NCBI GenBank assembly: GCA_948099385.1
Contig: CANUEZ040000140.1
Location: forward strand, 2,170,001 to 2,234,000
Origin: Fasciola hepatica
Taxonomy: Eukaryota > Platyhelminthes > Trematoda > Plagiorchiida > Fasciolidae
Direction: 5' to 3'
DNA: 64,000 nucleotides
In this document: positions 1 to 61,716 of the stretch, one piece after another
How the letters are laid out: every line of letters begins with the position of its first letter
How positions within the stretch are numbered: position 1 is the stretch's first letter
Notes under the pieces: model-generated
The model's input: only the letters and a program-made list of their open reading frames with translations
What the model was told of the DNA's origin: nothing
Databases searched by the model: none
Made by a program: the position numbers and the translations under genes

Positions 1-799
1 TTCGGGCCGCAGCTCCAAAGTTCCCCGTTTTCCGGCGGTATCTTCCGTTGAGGATAGCGAGTCATCTGGTGGGGACGTTTAAAGTTACTTCGAAACAAAG
101 AAATTAATTTAGAAAAGTAAACAACTGGAGGAACCCACCCTGTTTGCGGTAAAAATTAAAAACGTAAGCCCCAAAGGAGGAGGGTAAAGTGTTGGTTGTT
201 AGGCAACAAGTGTTTGTGATAATAAATGCGCGAAGTGGACCGCTAAGAGAAGGAAATATACGAGGGAGAATGTATGCTTTTGTGCGGCAGGTTGCGGCAG
301 TTGACACGCGAATGGAGACACTGGGGAGAGTCGCCGTAGCTGGCTAATCAACCCTAAAAACTGCGAAGTTTCAACGTAGGTGGTAAGACTTTCTGGTGCT
401 TATGGCATTGATATAAGCTGATTTTTCTCCCCATTCGCCCCAATGAATGGTCTAGTACAGGCTCAGCTGAATAAACTGGTATCGTGGCCGATCTTTCCGG
501 TGATCCTTTGGTAATGATGCTGGGCGAGGTCTGATAAACGGAAATCAGCAGAAGTGACTAATGACTGCAGTGCAAAAGCAAATTTCTCGTAAGGAGCAAA
601 AATATGTTGGGGAAGGGATAGCGAACCAGAGAAATGTTTTTTCGTTGTCGTCCGTTTTTTTTACGTACGCATAAGGGTTTCGCTGTATGTTATGAGGTAA
701 AAGAAATACCTTGTGTGCGAAACGGACGGGTTTCTTGTTCATTTGGCTGCGACTGGAACCCGGAGAGGCAGCTATCTGTTGAGGGTTGGGTCCAGACGG
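1..799. other. No recognisable gene
   Basis: Open frames here are short and resemble nothing I know. The stretch lies downstream, in element orientation, of the CsRn1-like pol remnant at 800-1577, so it may hold that element's 3' UTR or LTR. I found no second LTR copy in the window to prove this. Confidence 0.4.
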
Positions 800-1577
800 T
801 TCGCCTACTTGTTCACTGACTTCGGTGTAGTCGGCGTATGGAATGTCGGTGTCAAAGGTGCTAGTCCAGGAAAATTCGACGAAGTGAATTCGGACGGAAT
901 GGATTCGGCCGGAAAAGCTGGTTTGAATCGAGTCATAGTAACCGTATCTCTTCTGCCGTTGTGGTCGATGACGAATGCTTTCTCCAGTCGGCGTAGGACT
1001 TCTGGGGCCGGGATAAGCGAATTATGGAGGGCGTGCCCACACCCTAAGGAAAATGTGTTTACCGTCTTGGAGGTATGAGTGCACGAACACGTTCGTGTTT
1101 TGCTTGTGTGGCGCAGGTAGGTGCAATTTAAGCATCTGACGCGTTAACCTGGTGGCGTAGTCTGCCCAGTAAGGACCCAGGGGCTTTAGTACCATTATGT
1201 CGCCGGATAGGCGGAGTATGCAACCGAAGGTGGGTTCGGCTGTTGTGGTCTGGGAATCTGCCTTCAGTACGTTGTGGCAACCCAGTTGGACTAAGGGTAC
1301 TGTTTCGCGTCAGTCTGTGTTGCCGTACGCCACTAACGCTGCATTGAGCTGCCGGTAGAATCGCTGTACTGCGAGTTGACCAAGGGGTGATTAGCAGCAG
1401 TGTGGATCCGTCTGATGCCCAACCGTTGTAGGAGGCTTCTAAAGACGCCCTCGAGATGTAAGCCACGACCAGCAGTGTTTGCGGCTGGGCAGCCTAATAT
1501 TGCCACCCAGTGTTCCAAACAACGCTTTTGCTACGGTTTCGCTGGTGGCATTTGGCAAGGGTGCGGCTACAGGCCAG
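800..1577 (-). pseudogene. CsRn1-like Ty3/gypsy integrase and pol-tail remnant
   Basis: Read on the minus strand in changing frames, this is the 3' part of a Ty3/gypsy pol gene of the CsRn1 type known from flukes. From about 1570 down it shows an integrase-core pattern (a tract ending ETVAKALFGTLGG, then FRSLLQRLGIRRIHTAANHP, where family members have LG..RIRTTAYHPQ). At about 820-1080 there is a typical post-integrase tail (VIDHNGRRDTVTMTRFKPAF, family pattern D.NG....VSVDRLKPAF). Several frameshifts and stops make it non-functional. The remnant ends exactly at the LTR of the neighbouring gypsy element at 1578, suggesting that element inserted into or recombined with it. Upstream integrase, RNase H and RT parts are not found on the far side of that element. 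Family assignment is by memory of conserved motifs only. Confidence 0.55.
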
Positions 1578-1755
1578 TGTAACGTCAGTCACCGATTACG
1601 TTCGTACTAAATGCAAAAGACTTTGGGACACCGATTTAGAATGTAACGCTTTAGTGAACTAGTAAGAAGCGTTCATAGGCTGAAACGCAGAAAACAGTAA
1701 CGTAAATACAACTTTCAAAAGAAAACTATAGAACGAGAGGCGAATTAGCATGACA
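1578..1755 (-). repeat. 3' LTR of the gypsy element (left copy)
   Basis: 178 bp, TGTAAC...GCATGACA, about 83% identical to 5721-5898 and of equal length. In element orientation (minus strand) this is the 3' LTR, immediately downstream of the pol tail at 1833-2069. Confidence 0.85.
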
Positions 1756-1832
1756 TTCATCCCAACCAAGGAAAAACAACCAGTTTCAGTATGCATGGAT
1801 GGGGTCACAGTAAGGAGGGGGAAGTGACTGAC

Positions 1833-2069
1833 TCAGACTTCTCTGTTGCATAAATTATACGGGTGAGTTCTCTGTTTTCGAGTGGGTATGTCTGAAACTG
1901 TGTCGGTAGTAGGAGTGTTGGGTGTGGACGGGATTATGGGTACATCTTTAGTATCATGTTCCATCGCATTCTTTATGGAATGTGGATTTGTTTGGGATGT
2001 GCCAAGGGGAACTTCCGATATCTGAGTCAGTTCCGATTCTGGCACTAGCAAATCGCCAGTCAGAGCCAA
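1833..2069 (-). pseudogene. gypsy pol C-terminal tail
   Basis: A 78-codon open frame that ends just inside the left LTR. It is Pro/Thr-rich and finishes PTRKQRTHPYNLCNREV, the kind of basic 'R..R..P.RYNLRNR' ending seen after the integrase domain of many Ty3/gypsy Pol proteins. It follows the integrase frame 2109-2429 after a frame break. No independent function is expected. Confidence 0.6.
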
Positions 2070-2108
2070 TCGTCCTACAGAAACATTTTCTTCCTTGCCA
2101 CTAGGCAG

Positions 2109-2830
2109 TTAAAGGCGGGCGCACTGGAGATTAAAACTGACCAGCTCGACTTCTTCGATCATTGGGTCAAACTTGGAGGATTGATCCATCCGTTTGAGCA
2201 GTACGGGGCCTGGAACTGTAAGCCATGTTGGCAATGAAGTACCGTTAGTTGATCGTCGGGAAAAGTTAAACAGCCTCTCATGTATAGTGCAATTCGTTGC
2301 TGTGCACAGCAGTGAGTGGATAGAATGTAAGACATCTGGGAAAACGGTCTCCCATTGCGAGATTGGTGGACCTTTGGTTTTTAGAGCGAGAGTGATCGCT
2401 TTGAAAAGCATGCCATTCAGGCGTTCCACTTGTCCATTTTTTGGGGTTATATGCAGTGGTATGACTGAGAGTCACGCTCTTATTTTGTAGGAGCTCAGAC
2501 AGCTCAGTCGACACGAAACTCGTTCCTAGATCAGAGTGTTTGTATGTCGGCGTGCCGAATATAGTGAAAAGTTGGCATGGGCAATCGATAACGACAGATG
2601 AGTGCATATTCGCACAAGCCAACGCAAAGGGAAAACACAAGTATTCGTCAACGATCGTCAGCATATATGGATTACGAGTTGTCGAAGGCAGATGGCCTTT
2701 TAAATCAATGCTCAGTCTTTCGAACGGTTGTCTTGCCTTGATAAGGAAACCGATGGGGGGTTTATAGAATCGTGGCCTTTTTCCGCACAAACGCTGTATC
2801 GCGAGATCATGTGTTTAATCTCTTCAGTCG
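2109..2830 (-). pseudogene. gypsy integrase (frameshifted)
   Basis: The minus strand encodes the DDE integrase in at least two frames. The frame at 2278-2790 contains RPRFYKPP, then FERLSIDLKGHLP with the first catalytic Asp, VDEY, and HSDLGTSFVS with the second Asp. It then runs out of frame. The frame at 2109-2429 starts ERLNGMLFKA, carrying the catalytic Glu region, and continues to the C-terminal part. The two overlap out of phase near 2430, which marks a frameshift. The upstream zinc-binding region (about 2790-2900) is partly recognisable (ELHDSLSH) but broken by another frame change and by the inverted duplication next to it. Normally the enzyme inserts the element's cDNA into the host genome. 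Confidence 0.75.
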
Positions 2831-2941
2831 AATAGGGCATATTTTTAGATCGTACAAAGTGGGCCATTCGGGAAACTCGAGTGGCTCAGAGAATCGTGCA
2901 GTTCTCCTAACTTGGCCGCACCAAAAAGCGTATTACATACA

Positions 2942-3081
2942 ACTGTAATCTCATTTGAATCGAATGGAGCGTGCATGGACGGGGAGTCCATTTTTAGAAT
3001 CACACGGTGATTCTTCCGTGTGATTCTAAAAATGGGCTCCTCGTCCACGCACGCTCCGTTCGATTCGAATGAGATTACAGC
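2942..3081. repeat. 140-bp inverted duplication (hairpin)
   Basis: Two arms of about 65 nt are reverse complements with a few mismatches (for example ggagtccat against atgggctcc). The left arm runs from ctgtaatctcatt, and the right arm ends aatgagattacag. The loop is only about 10 nt (gtgattctt). It lies inside the pol region of the gypsy element between RNase H and integrase and replaces the sequence expected there. Confidence 0.85.
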
Positions 3082-3305
3082 TCTAAACCAACTGTGGAGT
3101 GCTCAAGTATGAGGATGATTGGACGGAAAAGTACCAGGTACGCATATGTGATGAGCGGCAATAACCGCGAAGCCGGTCGTTTGCTTCCTGGGAAATTTTG
3201 TCCTGTCATTCAGATACAGTGCCATACTACTCATATAGAGAACCACATATGTTGCGAGATAGCGTATCAGCGACTGCAATATCTCTTCCGGGTCCGTAAG
3301 TTATG

Positions 3306-3605
3306 TCAACAATACGCAAGTAGTTCAAGTCTCCATCGTTGAGTCTTATCACTTTTGATCTTGCTTGTTTGTCTTCCGTCGTACATGAAGGCCACAGACC
3401 GTTGGTCAGTGATAAGTTTAAAGTGGCGTCCTAGGAGATAATGTCGCCACTTACGAAGGGCCTCGACAATCGCACATGCTTCTTTTTCGATAGCAGAGTG
3501 ATGCCTTTCGCTGACTGTTAGGGTACGAGAGAAGAAAGCTACAGGGCGATTATTCTGGTTCAGTGAGGCGGCTACTGCGACGTACGAAGCATCCGTTTCA
3601 ACCAC
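3306..3605 (-). pseudogene. gypsy RNase H domain
   Basis: A 99-codon minus-strand open frame with Ty3/gypsy RNase H features: VETDASYVAVAASLNQ (catalytic Asp in the TDAS motif), RPVAFFSRTLT, ERHHSAIEKEACAIVEALRKW (catalytic Glu region), and ITDQRSVAFMYD (third Asp, TDQ..V.FM). RNase H degrades the RNA strand during reverse transcription. The domain itself looks intact, but it is separated by stops or frameshifts from RT (3671-4759) and from integrase. Confidence 0.85.
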
Positions 3606-3670
3606 TAACGGGCACTTTGGTCCACTTTTACAACCATAGCGCGTTCTATTGAGGAGTTCGAAGGCACGTT

Positions 3671-4870
3671 TTACATTTCCTGGCAGAGGAAAGTTTTTTT
3701 CACAAGTGGATTGATCTCATCAGAAAACGATGGTGTCCACTGCGAATAGTAGAAAAACATGCCAATGACACGACGTAGGGACTTCATATCGTTTGGTGGT
3801 GGGATCTCGCGCAAGGGTTCCATCCGGTCAGGATCAGGTCTTACTTCTTGCGATATCAGGTAACCCAAACGTTGGGTTTTGTTTGTGGCAGTCACAGTTT
3901 TGGTCGTATTGAATGTTATGTCTTATTTCGCAGCGGCCTTCAGGAAACGCTCAAGGTTTCGATCGTGGTCTTCCTTAGTCACGCTGCATACTGCCTCGTC
4001 TATGTAGGCGAACGTATGTATGACATCTTCAGCCTTCAGGATTTTGTCAACGGTGCGTTCAGACTGGCAACTCCATTGGTAACCCCAGACGGTATACGCC
4101 TGAATTGATAGAGCACCACATGCTTCAAATGCAGTATATGGCTTCTCGTGCTCCGCGATAGGAATATGATGATATGCACTCTTTAGATCCAGGGTGCTGT
4201 ATGTTGAATAACGAGATATAGCCTCAACCATTTTTTCGATTCGAGATAGTGGATAAGCGTCCAACTGAGTGAGGCGATTGACAGTTTGTCTATAATCCAC
4301 AACGACTTTTTTCTTGTGGGTCGCGTTCCTAGTTACGGGAAATTGCGCTCTCCAAGGGGAGTTAGACGGTTCGATGATGCCCTCATTCAGGAGACGCTGG
4401 ACCTCAGCCCGTATGAAGTATTCGTCCTCAGCAGAATGTCTGTGAGACTTTGTAGCGATGGGTCTGCAATCAGGCGATAGGTGGGCAAATGAAGGAGGAG
4501 GCTGTACCTTGGCAGCATCCTTACCGCACAGGAAAAACGTACCGTGTTTGCCGCCGAATGGTATTTCCACCTTGTCATGTAACCCAAGAAAGTTATGGCC
4601 AAGTAGAATATCAGCGCAGAGGTTACTCATGACAGAAAGTGTGAAATTGTCATATGAAACCTTTTGGTAGCGATGTTTGTCAAGCAATATTTTGTAATGG
4701 CACATGACAGGGACGTAGAGGCCATTGTTATTCAATAGTCGCATGGTCTGACTTCCCACCGAAGGGAGTCTACAACAGACTGCGAAATGTAGCTGTCAGA
4801 ACTACCAGTGTCTATGAGTGCTTGAAGTTCAACATAATTGACGTAGACTCGAGTGGTCGTGCGAGACAGA
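3671..4870 (-). pseudogene. gypsy protease and reverse transcriptase (broken, YIDE active site)
   Basis: On the minus strand, the protease active site ALIDTGSSDSYIS lies at about 4780-4825 (DTG codons 4804-4812). A stop near 4745 in that frame requires a frameshift into the 278-codon frame 3923-4759. That frame holds the protease flap and C-terminus (DILLGHNFL) and then RT: VVDYRQTVNRLTQLDAYPL, STLDLKSAYHHIPI with a catalytic Asp, a scrambled stretch over the ACGAL..F/PFG region, and FAYIDEAVC where YIDD or a near variant is usual. RT continues at 3671-3895 (LGYLISQEVRPDPDRM, LRRVIGMFFYYSQWTPSF). At least three breaks plus the D-to-E change in the YIDD box make it inactive. The last position is variable in some invertebrate families, so the change alone is not proof. 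Confidence 0.85.
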
Positions 4871-4949
4871 CAAGGAGGTGTGGCAGCCGTCAAAACAGAG
4901 GACAGTAGTGGACGGAAAGCCGAGGTAACGGATGAGTTAATCGGTTTTG

Positions 4950-5682
4950 AACGAAATACACGCTTGAAATGACCTGTTTTTCCACAGACCCTGCAAATGG
5001 CAACTTTGACAGGGCATTTTATTCGAGGATGCTTAGAATAACCATAAAATAGCAGTTATCTTTATTAATAGCGGTCACGACTGGTTCGGTCTCAATCGTT
5101 GGATTGACTGGCCTTGTCACTGGTGGAGAGCAGAAACACATGAAGAGTTCTCAGTTGCATAGGATTGACATTGTCTCTGAGCAGCCTCTAATGGTCCAAC
5201 CGTATCGTAGCCGTTTGAAAATGTAGGATAAATTGTTCTAGTAGTCTTGTTCAAATGGAGTTGGATTGAAGACCGGTAATGAATGCATAAAGCATATCAT
5301 CGTCACTATATTCTTCAGCAGATACAGGACGAAAGTCACAGTCCTTTGCGAGTGTTTTGATGTTCTGGACGAACTGGTCTATGCTCTGCCCAATCTCTTG
5401 TTTGCATGTAGTAAGGAGATAACGGGTGGAAATCACGTTTTTGGGGCGGACGTACAGGGACTAGAGGGTTAAAATGGTAGTATCGGAATTCTGATATTCA
5501 AAGACATTTTCGTAAGCATTTGGAGAAAGAAAATTAACGACTATGTCAAGTTTGTCGGCTTCTTTAGACTGTACTCGTTTCAGAGACGCGTTGAAGATCC
5601 GCAGCCTTTGTGTCCACTGTTTGGCTGCATCGGGAGCGTTTATGTCAGTGCCAGATTTATCCGGGCGCGGATAACGGTCCAT
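4950..5682 (-). pseudogene. gypsy gag
   Basis: Two minus-strand open frames form the 5' gene of the element. The frame at 5461-5682 starts MDRYPRPDKSGTDIN, and its ATG lies about 40 bp inside the right LTR. It has a typical gag N-terminus (AAKQWTQRLRIFNASLKRV). The frame at 5251-5436 carries the retrotransposon-gag helix region (LLTTCKQEIGQSIDQFVQNI). A nucleocapsid-like zinc knuckle is visible at about 4960-5000 (CRVCGKTGHF), but the fourth ligand position is Phe rather than Cys, so the CCHC knuckle is damaged. Frames are interrupted between these blocks. Gag would form the particle shell and bind RNA. Confidence 0.7.
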
Positions 5683-5701
5683 TTGTTTGTTTGTTTGTTT
5701 C

Positions 5702-5719
5702 TTTTACTAGTTGATTAAA
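5702..5719 (-). promoter_or_regulatory. Candidate self-priming primer-binding site
   Basis: The 18 nt next to the 5' LTR (TTTTACTAGTTGATTAAA on the + strand) are the reverse complement, at 16 of 18 positions, of 5793-5810 inside the same LTR. The two tracts would pair in one RNA. No TGG-starting tRNA-complementary site is seen at this position. Tf1/sushi-type gypsy elements prime from the 5' end of their own mRNA in this way. Part of the match comes from the palindrome ACTAGT. Confidence 0.5.
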
Positions 5720-5720
5720 T

Positions 5721-5898
5721 TGTAACATCAGTCACCGATTACGTATGTGCTGAATGCAAAAGACTTCGGGGCACCAATTCAGAATGTAATGCTTTACTCA
5801 ACTAGTAAGAAGCCTACATGGTCTGAAACGCAAGAAACAGTAACGCAAATGGAATGTATAAAAGGAAACCATAGAACGGGAGGTGAATCAGCATGACA
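5721..5898 (-). repeat. 5' LTR of the gypsy element (right copy)
   Basis: 178 bp with the same TGTAAC...GCATGACA ends as 1578-1755. In element orientation it precedes gag. A TATAAAAGG stretch at 5857-5865 is on the + strand, opposite to gag-pol, and is absent from the other LTR, so it is unlikely to be the element promoter. Confidence 0.85.
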
Positions 5899-5904
5899 GT
5901 CTCT

Positions 5905-6684
5905 AACCATCTGATAGGCGGTTATCGTGGACCCCAACCAAGAAATTCTACTTGGCTAAGCTCAATGCCAAGGTTTTCATATCTTTCTGCCATTTCGTAG
6001 ACTGATCACCTCAACCTACCTTCCAACCACGAGCTATCTGAGAGAATAGTCGAGAAAGTCTATCGGTGTGCATGCATAACACGTTCCAGTTTAGACTGAG
6101 TTCTTGTTCCATTAACTGATCAATGGTTCCTAGTCACCTACGCCTAGCCTCAGCATATCGGATACGGTTTTCCCATCATATCCGAGTAATATCACACAGG
6201 CATCAATATTCAGATACCGGCAATCTTTGCATGTCTTCTACCTGTAAGAGCCGTGTTCCTAAGCCGTATGAAAAAACAGGTCTCAGTACCACAGTGTACA
6301 CTCGATGTCGCGCCGGCGCTACAGAGAGCTGATGTTGGCAAAAGCCCAACACGCCTTCTGCATGCGCGATGACACTTCACCAGTTATTTGGCCACTTGGC
6401 GAGATGTAACTTCCCAGGTAACGAAACTTATCTACTTCATCTAGAGCTTTTTGTTCCAATACAAGGCTTGGTTTAGAGCTGACCCAGTCCTGCAGCAGGT
6501 GACTGAGGTTGATAAAAGTCAAACGCGTCTTCTGTTTAAGTGACGACACTTCATCCGATATCTGACTACCTGGTGGGATATGACTTTGCTTTTTACTTTT
6601 ATACGACTGTCTCCTGCGAGAGGATAAGTCGGCTTCCTCATAGTAGCTATCCACGCGTTCTGGTCTGCGGTAAGCTCTCCGCAC
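5905..6684 (-). pseudogene. RTE-like LINE, C-terminal part of RT ORF
   Basis: The minus strand holds a decayed end of a non-LTR retrotransposon. The frame at 6319-6684 includes EVDKFRYLGSYISPSGQI and SSRMQKACWAFANIS, the conserved post-RT region (DUF6451-like) of fluke RTE-like elements. Lower coordinates continue with an LLQVEDMQRL-like stretch and end with a GWGPRD-like motif near 5930. A related block (GSQISDEVSS, KTRLTFINLSHLL) occurs just upstream of VDKFRYLG, so two pieces of the same region are joined. The copy is non-functional. Its left edge lies next to the gypsy LTR. Confidence 0.7.
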
Positions 6685-6759
6685 CGTAAAATCTAGTTGC
6701 TGCGCCAGTCGCGTACTGCAAAAACCGACTGAAGGCCTAGACGCTCCATGTCTGCGTCT

Positions 6760-7200
6760 AACACAGCCTCTGCTGAAGAAGTCCTACTCAGTGGCTTCTC
6801 GTGGCGGATGTGTTCCCGTTAACGTGAGAGGACAAAGGCGAATGCTCGGCACTCTCATCCGGGCTGGCTGACTAGTAGTCAGTCTTGGGAAGATGGCTAA
6901 ACCCTGATTCCAAACCAAACATGGGTAGCGTATGTGGCGCGCAATGGTATGCTCACCGGTATTTGTGGCGGGGGGGGGGGGTTACTGGGCCTCCAGGATA
7001 TTCGGCCTCATCCGGAGGGCGTATGAACCGAGCATTCAGTCACCGGTCCCTAGTGGGTTAGACCCCACGTTTCGTTCAGCTGCCCCGCGGGTTGAGCTTT
7101 AGATAGCTAAAGGCTTCAGTTGTGGACCTCTAAGAAAACGGCCTGCTTTGGCTTGAGCAACCTTGCAGCATTGCACCCACAAACCAATCATGAAGTCGAA
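6760..7200 (+). repeat. Dispersed repeat, copy A (partner at 34970-35335)
   Basis: This stretch matches the reverse complement of 34970-35335 over several hundred bases: shared blocks include gggcgtatgaac, cagtcaccgg, gatggctaa.ccctgattccaaacca and gttgtggacc.ctaagaaaac. It is probably the 5' part of a LINE, because an RTE-like RT fragment follows at 7338. A 12-G run at 6970-6981 interrupts it. Confidence 0.65.
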
Positions 7201-7267
7201 CTCCATCTACCCCTTCCTCCCGATTGAACCATATTTTGTTTGGCAAACAGTCTGAAACCAGACAAGT

Positions 7268-7270
<3 letters not shown>

Positions 7271-7337
<67 letters not shown>
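7271..7337. repeat. (AT)n microsatellite, 67 bp
   Basis: Uninterrupted AT dinucleotides lie directly before the LINE fragment that starts near 7338. Confidence 0.95.
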
Positions 7338-7341
<4 letters not shown>

Positions 7342-8175
7342 GCCTTAATAGAGCTAACCCATGTCTTCAGTTGGCCACCAGGGCGACATTTCTAAGCGTA
7401 CGCTGGACTGAGGCACTTGTGGCGCCGACCTGATATTTCACTGAAGTTGAAAGACCGTGTATACTGTGCTGTAGTGCGTTCAGTTTTGTTGTATGGTTGC
7501 GGAACTTGGAGTCTGCGTGCTGAAGATATTCGTCGTCTTGAGGTTTTCGACCATCGATGTTTACGTAGCATCGCTAGGATTGGGTGGAATGGCCGAGTAA
7601 GCAACGATGAGGTCAGAAAGCGAGTATTGGGTACTAATTCAGAGAACGTTCTGTCACAGCGTATTCAACTTAGTAGACTTCGTTGGTTAGGGCACGTGTT
7701 ACGTATGGCAAACACACGTCTACCGTACCGTGTCCTATTCTCCATTCCTCCTAGGAAGTGGAAGAAACCACGTGGAGGTCAACGGATGACGTGTCAGCGA
7801 GGAAAGCGAAAATATACAGCAGACTTAGGAAAAGTAGGTGCTTCACGTCTTCGTGGTTGGGGTCCAAAAGATCCGTCTATCAGTTGGCTGGAGACACTGA
7901 AGGATATGACTGCGAACCGCGAACAGTGGCGATCGTGTTGCCACTTTCTATCGAATCAGAATGATTGATCGATGTTTGTTTGTACAGTTAGACTGTGTAT
8001 TCCATGTGTTGGCTATTAGGGCATTCTTTCCCTTTCCTACCGGTGTAGGTGCACTCCCTGTCCATCTTGTATATTCATACTTTCTAATTCAACGTGCAAC
8101 ATGGTGAGAAAGGCAGTGGTCAGTGGGGCTTGCTCTGCTGTTTAGTGCTGTACGATGATGACGATGATTTCTAGG
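7338..8175 (+). mobile_element. 5'-truncated RTE-like LINE with GAT tail
   Basis: A 183-codon open frame (7417-7968) encodes the C-terminal end of a non-LTR Pol: MWRRPDISLKLKDRVYCAVV, LLYGCGTWSLRAEDIRRL, LRWLGHVLRM, RGWGPKDPSISWLETLKDM. The frame ends naturally at a TGA, followed by about 200 bp of 3' UTR that closes with gatgatgacgatgat. RT motifs proper are missing, so the copy is 5'-truncated, as usual for LINEs. Frame preservation suggests it is younger than most copies here. The same 3' UTR and GAT tail recur at 9305-9430 and 20110-20365. It lies upstream of the CAMSAP-like exons, or in their first intron. Confidence 0.8.
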
Positions 8176-8405
8176 CTAAGCAAGGTGATGGTAGTAAGGT
8201 CTTCTTCGTAGGCGAAGGACATGGCCGAACTACCGTAGACAGTAATCCGCTGTTGCTCGGCTATGTGAGCTTGCGAAGGAATGCTTGAAACAAATTCAAC
8301 GTTTCATGTGTTCACAGTTTTTATATTATCGTTTTATATCTTTCCATAAGTTTGACCTCGCTTGATTTCAGGTGTCATGCCCGGGTCATCTAATTCTGCT
8401 CACTA

Positions 8406-60616
<52,211 letters not shown>

Positions 60617-60854
60617 GTGAGTTTTAAGACGTTCATCATTTATTCTACTGGGTTTTCACTGGTAGACTCATGGTAAATACGTATTTTTGTGTGCCTCTGT
60701 CGGGCACGTCATTTTTCTGTCTCAGTCCTTTGGCTGACCTCATATTGATTTTTTATGAGGCGTTCTCTGGTTTCTGAAGTACTCATTGTCATCCTTCATA
60801 GTATTTTTCCGTCCTTATTCACGACGGTTAATGTATGACATTAGAAAATTGAAC

Positions 60855-60975
60855 TCTCAGTTCAGTTTAGTTCAGACAAACAATAACCTTGCACTAGATG
60901 CAGCGGCTTTAGTTTCTATTTTCAAGTGGCAACTTCAATCGGAAATAACGAACAAGAAATCAAGACTATGAAAGG
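60855..60975 (+). repeat. Repeat U (LINE 3'-UTR-like)
   Basis: Contains cagttcagtttagttcagac and aacttcaatcggaaataacg, shared with 19745-19840 and 23395-23480. Confidence 0.6.
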
Positions 60976-61671
60976 ATAGTTGATTCTCCACCACATCTGA
61001 TAGATCCAGAGTATATCGCCAACCGTTGCCAATATCTATTCGACCCCAGCGATTTTATCGAAAAATCATACTGGAGTCCATAACATTATATGTATATATA
61101 TTGCGGGTTTCAGTAGGGTTCTTCATAAAAACTATCCTAAGTATAACTTATGAACTGTGCAAACCTCAAAGTTAACTGATCGATGGATGCAATCATGTTC
61201 AGAATCACTTGCGGTGAAAGCCATGACGCCATGGTCGACAACGCGGCAGTCAGCGTTCAGACAGGACCAAATCCCGACGTGTGATATAGCCAGATAAAAG
61301 ATGTATCTCAAAAATCTAATAGAAAACGAGAAATTACAGGTAAGGAAAGGGTCGGTCAATTGTTGAGCTTGAGTGTTGAGTCCATTAGTTGCCTACAGTT
61401 GTAATATTTTTCCAAGTGTGCTTCTTGATGCGAAGTGTGGCTAAATATGTGCACCTTTTAGCTTTTTTTAATGCTTAAAGCACTGTTTGATAAAAAGAAA
61501 AAATGCCTCTTCAAGGGTTTTTTTCAATTTCCGCCTGGGAAATCTAACTTCACAGAATTTAACGAACCTTTCATCCAATTTGTGTCGCGTTTGTTACTCA
61601 CAGAGACAGTTTCGTGTCTGTCAAAGTTGAGTGTTGTGCACATTTTCTACGAAATGGTTCATTCTTCTCAG

Positions 61672-61716
61672 ATGAACAAAAAGCACACTGAATTCAAGAA
61701 AGCTCCCATATTGACT
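61672..61716 (+). CDS. Candidate 45-bp microexon of the CAMSAP-like gene
   Basis: Acceptor atggttcattcttctcag and donor TTGACT followed by gtgagt. 15 codons (MNKKHTEFKKAPILT), phase 0 at both ends, so it can follow 60616 in frame. Both splice signals are strong. The peptide is basic and too short to assign. It could be chance. Confidence 0.35.

Larger units (their letters stand above)
1578..5898 (-). mobile_element. Ty3/gypsy LTR retrotransposon, 4.3 kb, decayed
   Basis: Two 178-bp direct repeats (1578-1755 and 5721-5898), each starting TGTAAC and ending GCATGACA (TG...CA ends), bracket minus-strand gag, protease, RT, RNase H and integrase remnants in Ty3/gypsy order (integrase last). The LTRs differ at roughly 31 of 178 positions by hand count (about 83% identity), so insertion is old. 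Flanks (gccag on the left, gtctc on the right) do not form an obvious target-site duplication. Their contexts also differ: a CsRn1-like remnant on the left and a LINE on the right. This suggests later rearrangement or inter-element recombination. All reading frames are interrupted, and an inverted duplication (2942-3081) lies between RNase H and integrase. The copy cannot be autonomous. Confidence 0.85.

Noticed and set aside
5857..5865. TATAAAAGG in the right LTR as the gypsy promoter
   Set aside because: It is on the strand opposite to gag-pol and absent from the other LTR.
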